43,917 nucleotides of DNA from JBCBXA01 sp039816825 (GTDB lineage Bacteria > Pseudomonadota > Alphaproteobacteria > Rhizobiales > Rhizobiaceae): contig JBCBXA010000018.1 in assembly GCA_039816825.1 (NCBI GenBank), positions 1 to 43,917 on the forward strand, written 5' to 3'. Positions 17,152 to 23,907 of the stretch are shown in pieces. The notes under the pieces are model-generated. The model did no database searches. It was not told the DNA's origin and worked only from the letters and a program-made list of their open reading frames with translations. The position numbers were made by a program, and so were the translations under genes. Numbering within the stretch: position 1 is the stretch's first letter; each line of letters starts with the position of its first letter.

Positions 17152-18402
17152 GTGCCGAAGGCCCCTACCAATTTTCTGCCCAATTTGCCGCGCGTCGCGC
17201 TTAAGCTTCCGCGCCTTAACAGCCAGCACCTCTATGTCGGGGCGGCGTCTGCCGCGATCCTCGCTTTTCTGGCCCAGCCCGTCGCCCATCAGGATGCAGC
17301 AGCCCGTGTTCTGGCGAACATGACGGATGCAGATCGCTGGACCCATGTCGTGACCGCTGCGCCATCAGGCTCGGTCCATGCGGCAACTTTCGATCTCCGT
17401 GACATTGATTCCACATCGACCGGTTCGATCACCGGAAAGACCGGGCGAGCGCTTGCCATTGATGGGCCTGGCGAAGGTGCCATTGCCATTCAGGGCGTCG
17501 CCGGGTCCGAATTGGGGCCGCAGCGCGCAAACGATGCCATCAAGGGTGATCGCGTCATACAGCGCCTTCAGGATCAGGCGCCTCCCGTTTTCCGCGCCGG
17601 GTCGTTGATCAAGTCGGCCTCACTGCTTGGCGGACCGGATGAGGCGGCGAGCATTGCAGCGCATTTCGTGCCCGATGCCAGTGTCAAAACCATTGCTGGC
17701 AAAACCGGACAGAGCCTGTCCGCGGACGAGAAGATTGAAGTCGCCAGCACGTTCCACGTGAAAGAGGCGCCGATTCAGCGCGCCCGTGAAGCCGTGCCGA
17801 CCATGCTTGCGAGCCTCGTGACGGGACCAGGCGATGGTTATACGCTCGGCTATGCGCCGGAGCCGGATTACGCTCAGGACTCGCCGTTCGATGCGATTCT
17901 GGTGGAGCCCGCCAAGCCAAAGCGTTTTGTGCCCCCAGCCGGCAAGCGCGACCATGGCTGGGTGAAGAACCCGCTGCCGGTCCACACCTTTACGGACAAG
18001 GAACAGAAGTGCCTTGCCGAAGGCATCTATTTTGAAGCCCGGGGTGAACCCATTCGCGGTCAGGCCGCTGTTGCTCAGGTTATTTTGAATCGCGTTCGCA
18101 ATCCGGCCTTCCCGGCAACCGTTTGCGGCGTCGTTTATCAGAACCGGAACTGGCGCAACCGGTGCCAGTTCTCGTTTGCTTGTGACCGGATTCGTGACCG
18201 CATTCGCAACCGCAAGCTCTACAATGACATTGTGGAAGTCGCGTCCGCTACGACATCAGGAAAAATCTGGCTTTCTGAAGTCGGCTCATCGACGCACTAC
18301 CATGCTACTTATGTACGACCTCGCTGGGCGCGCAAAATGACGCGGCTGACCCGCATCGGCAAACATATTTTCTACCGCTCCATCAATGGCGGCTGGTCCT
18401 GA
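17152..18402 (+). CDS. SleB-type cell wall hydrolase
   Basis: This 416-residue protein has a membrane-proximal N-terminus (hydrophobic segment at about residues 26-45), a long low-complexity middle region rich in Ala, Gly, Ser and Asp, and a C-terminal Hydrolase_2/SleB domain (about residues 285-416). The domain shows the family signature CLAEGIYFEARGEP with the catalytic Glu, then AAVAQVILNRVRNPAFP, and CQFSFACD. It is a predicted peptidoglycan lytic enzyme acting in the periplasm. GTG is chosen because TTGGAG stands six bases before it; a TTG four codons upstream is the alternative. It lies just 3 bases before atpI, so it may share a transcript with the Fo operon. Confidence 0.88.
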   Translation: MPKAPTNFLPNLPRVALKLPRLNSQHLYVGAASAAILAFLAQPVAHQDAAARVLANMTDADRWTHVVTAAPSGSVHAATFDLRDIDSTSTGSITGKTGRALAIDGPGEGAIAIQGVAGSELGPQRANDAIKGDRVIQRLQDQAPPVFRAGSLIKSASLLGGPDEAASIAAHFVPDASVKTIAGKTGQSLSADEKIEVASTFHVKEAPIQRAREAVPTMLASLVTGPGDGYTLGYAPEPDYAQDSPFDAILVEPAKPKRFVPPAGKRDHGWVKNPLPVHTFTDKEQKCLAEGIYFEARGEPIRGQAAVAQVILNRVRNPAFPATVCGVVYQNRNWRNRCQFSFACDRIRDRIRNRKLYNDIVEVASATTSGKIWLSEVGSSTHYHATYVRPRWARKMTRLTRIGKHIFYRSINGGWS

Positions 18403-18405
18403 TCC

Positions 18406-18735
18406 ATGGGTGAGGCACCCCGGGATGACGAGCCGTCCATGGAGGAACTTCAGCGCCGACGGATGGCGCTCGAAGACAAGATTGCGGCGCGAAACGCCGA
18501 AATAGACAAGCAAAAACAGAAAGATGAACGAGCGAGTGATGCGTCTGGCTGGGCGCGGGGCACCAAGCTCGCATCGGAATTTGTCGCTGGCATCGTTGTG
18601 GGGGCTGCGATTGGCTGGGGGCTCGACTGGCTTTTTGGCACACTGCCCTGGTTCTTTATCGTGTTTTTGATGGTCGGCTTTTGCGCTGGCATCTTGAATG
18701 TCTTGCGAGCGGAAGGTATGGCCGGTCCCAAATGA
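18406..18735 (+). CDS. atpI: ATP synthase AtpI-like accessory protein
   Basis: A 109-residue protein with a charged, coiled-coil-like N-terminal half (EELQRRRMALEDKIAARNAE) and two hydrophobic helices (about 55-75 and 80-100). This is the AtpI/AtpZ-like layout at the head of alphaproteobacterial Fo operons; family members assist c-ring assembly or Mg transport. The ATG follows the SleB-type gene by 3 bases. A small hairpin lies directly after its stop. Confidence 0.85.
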   Translation: MGEAPRDDEPSMEELQRRRMALEDKIAARNAEIDKQKQKDERASDASGWARGTKLASEFVAGIVVGAAIGWGLDWLFGTLPWFFIVFLMVGFCAGILNVLRAEGMAGPK

Positions 18736-18740
18736 TTGAA

Positions 18741-18758
18741 CGACCTGCGGGCAGGTCG
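18741..18758 (+). promoter_or_regulatory. Intercistronic hairpin between atpI and atpB
   Basis: CGACCTG and CAGGTCG pair perfectly over a CGGG tetraloop (7-bp stem, with one further potential pair inside). No T-run follows, so it is not an intrinsic terminator. It lies about 20 bases ahead of the likely TTG start of atpB and could affect processing or translation of the downstream message. Confidence 0.4.
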
Positions 18759-18777
18759 CGACTTTGGGTGGGCACCG

Positions 18778-19527
18778 TTGGCCAACGATCCGATTAAGCA
18801 GTTTGAACTCAGCGAAATTTTGCCGCTCGAAATTGGCGGGCTGAACCTGTCTTTCACCAACTCGGCTTTGTTCATGGTGGTCACTGTTGCCACCACTTGC
18901 GGCTTCCTTCTTCTGTCCACCGGCGGCCGCGGATTGATCCCGACGCGCATGCAGTCGCTGGCGGAGATCAGCTACGAATTCATAGCCAACATGCTTCGAG
19001 ATGCGGCTGGGCGAGAGGGCATGAAGTTTTTCCCGCTCGTGTTCTCGCTTTTCATGTTCGTGCTGATCGCCAACCTGTTTGGTATGTTCCCGTACTTCTT
19101 CACGGTCACGAGCCACATCATCGTCACGTTCGCGCTGGCGCTGACAGTCATACTGACCGTTATCATTTATGGTTTTTACGCCCACGGCATGAAGTTTCTT
19201 GGTCTTTTCGTGCCCAGCGGCATTCCCGGTTGGGTGACGCCGCTTGTGGTGGTGATTGAGGTCGTTTCGTTCCTGTCGCGCCCCATCAGCCTGTCGGTGC
19301 GTCTGTTCGCCAACATGCTGGCCGGTCACATCGCGCTGAAGGTGTTTGCAGGCTTTGTGGCAACTCTTCTCGCCAGTAGCCTTTTGGGTATCTTGCCCGC
19401 TTTCTTGGCCATGTTTATGACCATCGCCATCACCGGGCTGGAGTTCCTTGTTGCGTTCCTTCAGGCCTACATTTTTGCCATTCTCACCAGCATGTATCTC
19501 CACGATGCATTGCATCCGAGCCACTAG
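18778..19527 (+). CDS. atpB: ATP synthase Fo subunit a
   Basis: Subunit a forms the proton half-channels against the c-ring of the membrane Fo sector. The 249-residue product has five or more long hydrophobic helices; the essential arginine is in LSVRLFANMLAGH at about residue 175, and the C-terminal ITGLEFLVAFLQAYIFAILTSMYL segment is typical. The start is a TTG: the resulting MANDPIKQFEL matches the usual alphaproteobacterial N-terminus, whereas an in-frame TTG immediately after atpI would add 14 unusual residues encoded by the hairpin. GGTGGG upstream could serve as ribosome-binding site. Confidence 0.95.
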   Translation: MANDPIKQFELSEILPLEIGGLNLSFTNSALFMVVTVATTCGFLLLSTGGRGLIPTRMQSLAEISYEFIANMLRDAAGREGMKFFPLVFSLFMFVLIANLFGMFPYFFTVTSHIIVTFALALTVILTVIIYGFYAHGMKFLGLFVPSGIPGWVTPLVVVIEVVSFLSRPISLSVRLFANMLAGHIALKVFAGFVATLLASSLLGILPAFLAMFMTIAITGLEFLVAFLQAYIFAILTSMYLHDALHPSH

Positions 19528-19635
19528 ATCGGCCCAGTTCGCTCGCAGCGCGCAGTCGGTGAGATTGCAGCGCGCGGCATCAGAGCCCAACCTTTCCAAC
19601 TGATCCATCCATACATCTCTCAAAGGAGAACTATC

Positions 19636-19863
19636 ATGGAAGCTCAAGCAGCAGCTTATCTTGGCGCAGGCCTCGCATGCTTCGGCATGGCCGGTGCCGC
19701 TATTGGCCTCGGCCAGATCTTCGGCAACTATCTGTCGGGCGCTCTGCGCAACCCATCGGCAGCTGACGGCCAGTTCGGTCGCCTGATCCTTGGCTTCGCC
19801 GTGACCGAAGCTCTGGGCATCTTCTCGCTTCTGATCGCCCTGCTTCTCATCTTCGTCACCTAA
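19636..19863 (+). CDS. atpE: ATP synthase Fo subunit c
   Basis: Subunit c, the proteolipid of the rotor ring, is a 75-residue hairpin of two membrane helices. The proton-binding acid is Glu58 in GFAVTEALGIFS, and the polar loop RNPSAADGQ is the contact to the F1 stalk; Glu (not Asp) is normal for alphaproteobacteria. A strong AAAGGAG precedes the ATG, consistent with the high copy number required. About 108 bases separate it from atpB; these contain a nine-base direct repeat GCAGCGCGC of no known function. Confidence 0.98.
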   Translation: MEAQAAAYLGAGLACFGMAGAAIGLGQIFGNYLSGALRNPSAADGQFGRLILGFAVTEALGIFSLLIALLLIFVT

Positions 19864-19911
19864 TAGCGACGAAACGAGCTACGATGGAGCGGGGGCTTGA
19901 TCTCCGCTTGC

Positions 19912-19927
19912 GCCGCCTCCGGGCGGC
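19912..19927 (+). promoter_or_regulatory. GC-rich hairpin between atpE and atpF'
   Basis: GCCGCC and GGCGGC pair around TCCG, in the roughly 100-base gap between atpE and the b' gene. There is no T-run, so it is unlikely to be a terminator; it could protect the atpE message or slow ribosomes or polymerase. Weak evidence. Confidence 0.3.
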
Positions 19928-19964
19928 CACCCTCGTCCCATGTCTCTCAGGTTGAGGTTATCCC

Positions 19965-20516
19965 GTGTTTGCATACGCAGGACTTCTGACTGCATCCGCA
20001 GCAGGTGAAGCGGAGAAGAGCGGTGTGTTTCCACCGTTTGATCCCACATACATGGTGTCCCAGCTGTTCTGGTTGGCGATCACGTTCGGCACTCTCTACT
20101 ATGTGATGTCGAAGGTGGCGCTGCCGCGCATCGGTGGCATTCTGGAAGATCGCGCGCGCCGCATCAGCCAGGATCTGGACGAGGTTGCTCGTTTGAGCGA
20201 AGAGGCGGAAGCCGCAACTGCTGCTTACGAGCAGGAGTTGGCAGATGCTAGAGCGGCGTCGGCCAAGATTGCAAACGAAGCCAAGGACGCGGCATCGACT
20301 GAGGCAGCGTCCAAACGGTCGGAAGCGGAAGCATCCTTAGATGCCAAGCTGGCCGAAAGTGAAGCCCGCATTCAGAGCATTCGCAGCAAGGCCTTGGCGG
20401 AAGTCGACACCATTGCCGCAGACACCACCAAGGCTATCGTCACGACCCTTGTGGGTGGTTCGGTAACGAAGGCTGAGATTACGTCAGCTCTTAAACAGAC
20501 TGAAGGAAACGGATAA
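19965..20516 (+). CDS. atpF2: ATP synthase Fo subunit b'
   Basis: Subunit b' of the peripheral stator stalk, found with b in photosynthetic lineages and alphaproteobacteria. The 183-residue protein has one N-terminal membrane helix (about residues 32-50, MVSQLFWLAITFGTLYYVM) followed by a long alanine- and glutamate-rich coiled-coil. The GTG start gives the standard length. It ends directly before atpF, whose ATG is adjacent to its TAA. Identity as b' rather than b rests on the FPPFDPTYMVSQLFWL N-terminus and gene order. Confidence 0.94.
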   Translation: MFAYAGLLTASAAGEAEKSGVFPPFDPTYMVSQLFWLAITFGTLYYVMSKVALPRIGGILEDRARRISQDLDEVARLSEEAEAATAAYEQELADARAASAKIANEAKDAASTEAASKRSEAEASLDAKLAESEARIQSIRSKALAEVDTIAADTTKAIVTTLVGGSVTKAEITSALKQTEGNG

Positions 20517-21047
20517 ATGCAGCTTCTGTTTCTCGCATCAGCCAGCGGTGAGGCCTCCGGTTTCAGTTTTGACGCTTCGTTCTGGGCGCTGGTTGGCCTT
20601 GTTCTGTTTCTCGCGTTGCTCGGCTATCTCGGTGTGCACAAGACCATAGGGAAGGCGCTCGACAAGCGGGCTGACGATATTCGTGATCAGCTTGATGACG
20701 CCCGCCAACAGCGTGAAGAGGCTCAACTTCTTTTGGCCAGCTTCCAGAAGAAGCGCCGCGAGGCGGAAGAGGAAGCGGAGGCCATTCGTGCCGCTGCAAA
20801 GCGCGAGGCCGCTGCGATCAAAGAAGATGCTGAGCGCAAGACCAAAGAGTTTATCGAGCGCCGCACCGCCATGGCCGAGCAGAAGATCGCCCAGGCTGAG
20901 ACGGATGCCATCAATGAGGTAAAGGCCGTCGCTGTCGACAAGGCCGTTGCGGCGGCGTCTGCCATCATTGCGGGCAAGACCGATGGCTCGAAGGCCGATG
21001 ATCTGATCAAACAATCAATTGCTCAGGTGAAGCAGCGGATGAATTGA
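20517..21047 (+). CDS. atpF: ATP synthase Fo subunit b
   Basis: Subunit b of the stator stalk, 176 residues: one N-terminal membrane helix (about residues 20-40, FWALVGLVLFLALLGYLGV), then a charged coiled-coil with EEEAEAIRAAAKREAAAI. The ATG directly abuts the TAA of the b' gene, implying coupled synthesis of equimolar b and b'. A clear intrinsic terminator follows, so the Fo operon ends here; the F1 genes are not in the window, as is usual in many alphaproteobacteria. Confidence 0.95.
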   Translation: MQLLFLASASGEASGFSFDASFWALVGLVLFLALLGYLGVHKTIGKALDKRADDIRDQLDDARQQREEAQLLLASFQKKRREAEEEAEAIRAAAKREAAAIKEDAERKTKEFIERRTAMAEQKIAQAETDAINEVKAVAVDKAVAAASAIIAGKTDGSKADDLIKQSIAQVKQRMN

Positions 21048-21070
21048 TCTCTCAGGCAGATCGGATTTTC

Positions 21071-21092
21071 AGGGGCCTTCGAGCCCCTTTTT
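21071..21092 (+). terminator. Intrinsic terminator of the atp Fo operon
   Basis: AGGGGC pairs with GCCCCT around CTTCGA and is followed by TTTTT, a standard rho-independent terminator about 24 bases after the atpF stop. The T-run reaches the stop codon of the convergent rnhB. On the minus strand no T-run follows the stem, so it acts in one direction only. Confidence 0.85.
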
Positions 21093-21777
21093 ATTTGCCA
21101 TGCGTGTTCAGAGCTTCTCGCACGGGCGCAAACGATCTGCGGTGTATGGCGCAAGGCCCAAATCGTCGTAGCGCTGCCAGGTGCCGGGCGGTTGGGTATC
21201 CCATATGCTTTTCAAAGCCATAGTTGGGCCAAAGCCTGTGCGCCTCTATCATGAGGGCGTCCCGGACAGTCTTGGCCACGATGGATGCGGCTGCCACAGA
21301 GGCGGACCGCCCATCCCCCTTGATCATCGGCCAAGCTGGGATGTCTGTATCTGGCGGCACGCCGTTGCCATCAATGAGAGATGCATCGGCCTGAAGGGGA
21401 AGTCGTCGAATGGCTCGCGACATGGCAGCCAGTGTTGCGGCACGGACGTTGAGCCGGTCGATCTCGATGTGTGACGCTGTGGCAACGGAAACATGGGCGG
21501 TTTGCAGGATTTGCTGATAGGCCGCGTTGCGTGCCCCGGCAGACAATTTCTTGCTGTCGCGCAGACCTTTGGGAACCAGATTTGCATCCAGGATGACCGC
21601 CGCGCAAACAACAGGCCCAGCAATCGGTCCGCGGCCTGCCTCGTCCACCCCGCAGACGGTCTTGTACCCTTGTCCCGCAAGCCGGCTCTCAACACTGAGA
21701 TCGGGCCATGAACTGGAGTTCTTATCGGGGGCCGGGCGCAGAAAGGTATCTTGCGGTGGTCGCTGGGTTTGGTCCAT
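21091..21777 (-). CDS. rnhB: Ribonuclease HII
   Basis: RNase HII cleaves the RNA strand of RNA-DNA hybrids and removes single ribonucleotides from DNA. Visible are the GVDEAGRGPIAGPVVCAAVI active-site segment (Asp-Glu), a DSKKLSA loop, KGDGRSASVAAASIVAKTVRD with the third acidic site, and GYPTARHLAALRRFGPCAIHRRSF at the end. The chosen ATG gives 228 residues. A longer start at 21843 would add 22 residues, and its ATG plus the first codons (MRPDPK) lie in the end of the inverted-repeat element, so it is probably not native. Neither start has a clear Shine-Dalgarno sequence. Confidence 0.92.
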   Translation of the reverse strand: MDQTQRPPQDTFLRPAPDKNSSSWPDLSVESRLAGQGYKTVCGVDEAGRGPIAGPVVCAAVILDANLVPKGLRDSKKLSAGARNAAYQQILQTAHVSVATASHIEIDRLNVRAATLAAMSRAIRRLPLQADASLIDGNGVPPDTDIPAWPMIKGDGRSASVAAASIVAKTVRDALMIEAHRLWPNYGFEKHMGYPTARHLAALRRFGPCAIHRRSFAPVREALNTHGK

Positions 21778-21826
21778 GCGCCGGGCTAGCGCGGCGTGGC
21801 CCGTGTGTCCATTTGTGGTGCCCGTC

Positions 21827-22095
21827 TTAGGGTCAGGACGCATTCATCTGTTTGCATTGGTGGGAGTCAATTTGCCCAGTGGCGAGGAGCGAAGGCGAAG
21901 GAAGTCCCGCGACTTTCAAGCCTTTGCAACGAAGTCCACCGGGCAAAGTGATCCCATCCGAAGGACGTCCGCTCTGACGGCGACCTTCTGCGTCAAAGAC
22001 TTGAATCGGGCGGCCAGCCCGCTTTGCAGTCTTTTCCTTGAATATCTTGTCATATCAAACGCCAATGCCAGCAGATCAATGGGTCCTGACCCTAA
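21827..22095. mobile_element. 269-bp MITE-like element with 36-bp terminal inverted repeats
   Basis: The left end TTAGGGTCAGGACGCAT and the right end, read on the other strand, TTAGGGTCAGGACCCAT, continue inward for a total of 36 bases with 31 matches. Both ends are flanked by TA just outside the GGG, as expected of a TA target duplication (Tc1/mariner or IS630-like), although the TA may equally be part of a terminal sequence. The interior has no convincing open frame, so it would be a non-autonomous element. The right 76 bases recur at the window's left edge with one mismatch, which shows dispersal. An alternative view is a REP/REPIN-type hairpin element mobilised by a RAYT transposase. Confidence 0.7.
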
Positions 22096-23258
22096 ATCAG
22101 AGCGAGTTGCACGCCGCCGCCTTTGGGCTTCACAAACAGATCGCGGCGTAGTTTTTCTGGCCGTCCGTACAGGCCGGATTTCTTCTTCTGCATCTGAAAC
22201 CGACGGTCGATCTGCCATGCATAGGGGCTCTGACCGCGCATGCGTTCATGGAACTGGGGGCTGTTGTCCTTGCCGCCGCGCATGGTTTGCACATGGCTCA
22301 TGACCCGATTGTAGCGATCTGGCATGTGCCGGAGGAGCCAATCCTTGAATATAGGTGCAACCTCCAAGGGTAGACGCAGCATGATGTAGGTCGCAAAATC
22401 TGCTCCAGCGGCGGCTCCGCAGTCGATGATCTTTTCGATTTCATGATCGTTCACCGCCGGAATGATGGGCGCGAGCCCTATGGAGACCGGCACCCCTGCA
22501 GCTGACAGTTTGCGCATGGCATCAAGACGCCTCGTTGGGGTTGAAGCCCGCGGTTCCAGGGCCCGCGACAGCTTGTGGTCAAGGGATGTCACTGAAATAT
22601 GGACTCGAACCAAGCGGCGTTCCGCCATGGACGCAAGAAGATCAATATCCCGCAGGACCAGCGCCGACTTGGTCGTGATGACAACGGGATGGTTGGCGGC
22701 GTCCAGCACCTCAAGCATGGCTCTCGTAACCCGCTGGGTGCGCTCAATCGGCTGATAGGGATCGGTATTGGTGCCCATGGCTATGGGCGCGCATTCATAT
22801 CCCGGTTTGCTGATCTCACGTTCGAGCAGGGTGGCAGCGTTGCTTTTGACGAACAACTCGCTTTCGAAATCAAGTCCGGGGCTCAGACCCATATTGGCGT
22901 GGCTCGGTCGGGAGTAGCAGTACGCGCAACCATGTTCGCAACCGCGATAAGCATTGACTGACCGGTCGAACGGCAGATCCGGAGAGGTGTTGCGGGTAAG
23001 AATGGAACGCGCTGCCTCGGACTGAATATGGGTCTGGAACGGCGCCAGCTCGGCTTCTGTGTCCCAACCGTCATCGAACGCTTCGCGGCTCTCGGCTTCA
23101 TAGCGGCCAGCCGTGTTGATACCGGCTCCACGCCCGCGGCGTCGTTCGAACGCTGGTCGATGGCCGGCATCGGAGATGATGGTGTGCGCCCGGGCAACGC
23201 GCTGCTCGCGCGATCCGATGCCCCTCAGAATAGTGTCTGCGACTGCTACTTCTTCCAT
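22092..23258 (-). CDS. PA0069 family radical SAM protein
   Basis: This is a radical SAM enzyme with a 4Fe-4S-binding CEHGCAYCYSRP motif (Cys-x3-Cys-x2-Cys) near residue 109, followed by TNTDPYQPIERT and TKSALVLRDIDLL, which match the SplB-related PA0069-type group of unknown substrate. SplB itself repairs spore photoproduct, so a DNA-lesion role is conceivable but unproven. The 388-residue product begins at an ATG seven bases after GGAG; an upstream ATG at 23291 lacks such a site. A LexA box lies in the promoter region. The TAG stop is provided by the end of the inverted-repeat element. The gene is followed on the same strand by rnhB. Confidence 0.88.
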   Translation of the reverse strand: MEEVAVADTILRGIGSREQRVARAHTIISDAGHRPAFERRRGRGAGINTAGRYEAESREAFDDGWDTEAELAPFQTHIQSEAARSILTRNTSPDLPFDRSVNAYRGCEHGCAYCYSRPSHANMGLSPGLDFESELFVKSNAATLLEREISKPGYECAPIAMGTNTDPYQPIERTQRVTRAMLEVLDAANHPVVITTKSALVLRDIDLLASMAERRLVRVHISVTSLDHKLSRALEPRASTPTRRLDAMRKLSAAGVPVSIGLAPIIPAVNDHEIEKIIDCGAAAGADFATYIMLRLPLEVAPIFKDWLLRHMPDRYNRVMSHVQTMRGGKDNSPQFHERMRGQSPYAWQIDRRFQMQKKKSGLYGRPEKLRRDLFVKPKGGGVQLALI

Positions 23259-23321
23259 GTCCACGCTCCATCCCGATTCGACTCGCCTCATCGGCAGGAA
23301 CGTGTCTTATCTCGAAAATAG

Positions 23322-23336
23322 GAACAAAACAAGAAC
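23322..23336 (-). promoter_or_regulatory. Candidate LexA (SOS) box
   Basis: GAAC, seven bases, GAAC: exactly the alphaproteobacterial LexA operator GAAC-N7-GAAC (GTTC-N7-GTTC on the other strand). It is 63 bases upstream of the radical SAM start in the 93-base gap after moaB, and a GTTC six bases further on adds to the symmetry. On the minus strand the site overlaps a TTGTTT that could be a -35 element, so binding would block transcription. Confidence 0.65.
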
Positions 23337-23351
23337 GTACTGTTCCTGTCG

Positions 23352-23903
23352 TCAGGCGCCGCGCTTCAGATGCTCGTCCAGGCGCGGCATGATCTCCACG
23401 AAATTGCAGGGCAGATGGCGATAATCGAGCTGGAGGCTCAATATGCCATCCCATGCATCCTTGCAGGCACCGGGGGAGCCCGGCAAGCCAAACACAAAGG
23501 TCGAACCGATGGTTCCCCCCAACGCACGCGACTGAACGGTTGAGGTGCCGATCTTGGTCATGCTGAGCTGATGGAATGCGATGGAGAAACCTTCCATGTG
23601 CTTGTCAAACATGGGTTCCAGCGCTTCGGGCGTCACGTCACGGCCCGTGAACCCGGTTCCGCCTGTTGTAACGATGACGTCGCAGTCGGGATCGTCGGCC
23701 CAGCGGCGCACATATGCCTGAATGCTGGAAACGTCATCGGGGGAGATACCGCGGCTGAACAGTGTGTGTCCCGCCGCCTCAAGCCGATCCACAAGCGTGT
23801 CGCCGGACCGGTCATCCTCTGGTGTTCGAGTGTCCGAGACGGTCAAGACGGCAATGCGCAGGGGTATGAACTGCCGGGTTTCATCAATGCGTGAAGCGCT
23901 CAT
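23352..23903 (-). CDS. moaB: Molybdopterin adenylyltransferase-like protein MoaB
   Basis: MoaB/MogA-type protein of molybdenum cofactor biosynthesis, expected to adenylylate molybdopterin before metal insertion. The 183-residue product shows LTVSDTRT, the TTGGTGFTGRD loop with the DVTPEA segment, and FGLPGSPGACKDAWD, all conserved in MoaB. The ATG beginning MSASRIDE is used because the region upstream, although open, overlaps ispE and lacks homology. It starts 4 bases after the ispE stop, so it belongs to the TPR-ispE-moaB run; the functional link to isoprenoid synthesis is not obvious. Confidence 0.93.
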   Translation of the reverse strand: MSASRIDETRQFIPLRIAVLTVSDTRTPEDDRSGDTLVDRLEAAGHTLFSRGISPDDVSSIQAYVRRWADDPDCDVIVTTGGTGFTGRDVTPEALEPMFDKHMEGFSIAFHQLSMTKIGTSTVQSRALGGTIGSTFVFGLPGSPGACKDAWDGILSLQLDYRHLPCNFVEIMPRLDEHLKRGA

Positions 23904-23907
23904 CTGG

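Noticed and set aside
21916..22218. A 100-codon open frame on the minus strand spanning the right end of the inverted-repeat element
   Set aside because: It starts inside the radical SAM gene and runs into the repeat; it has no ribosome-binding site, domain or composition of a gene, and most of the same sequence is shared by the copy at 1-76 where the frame is different.
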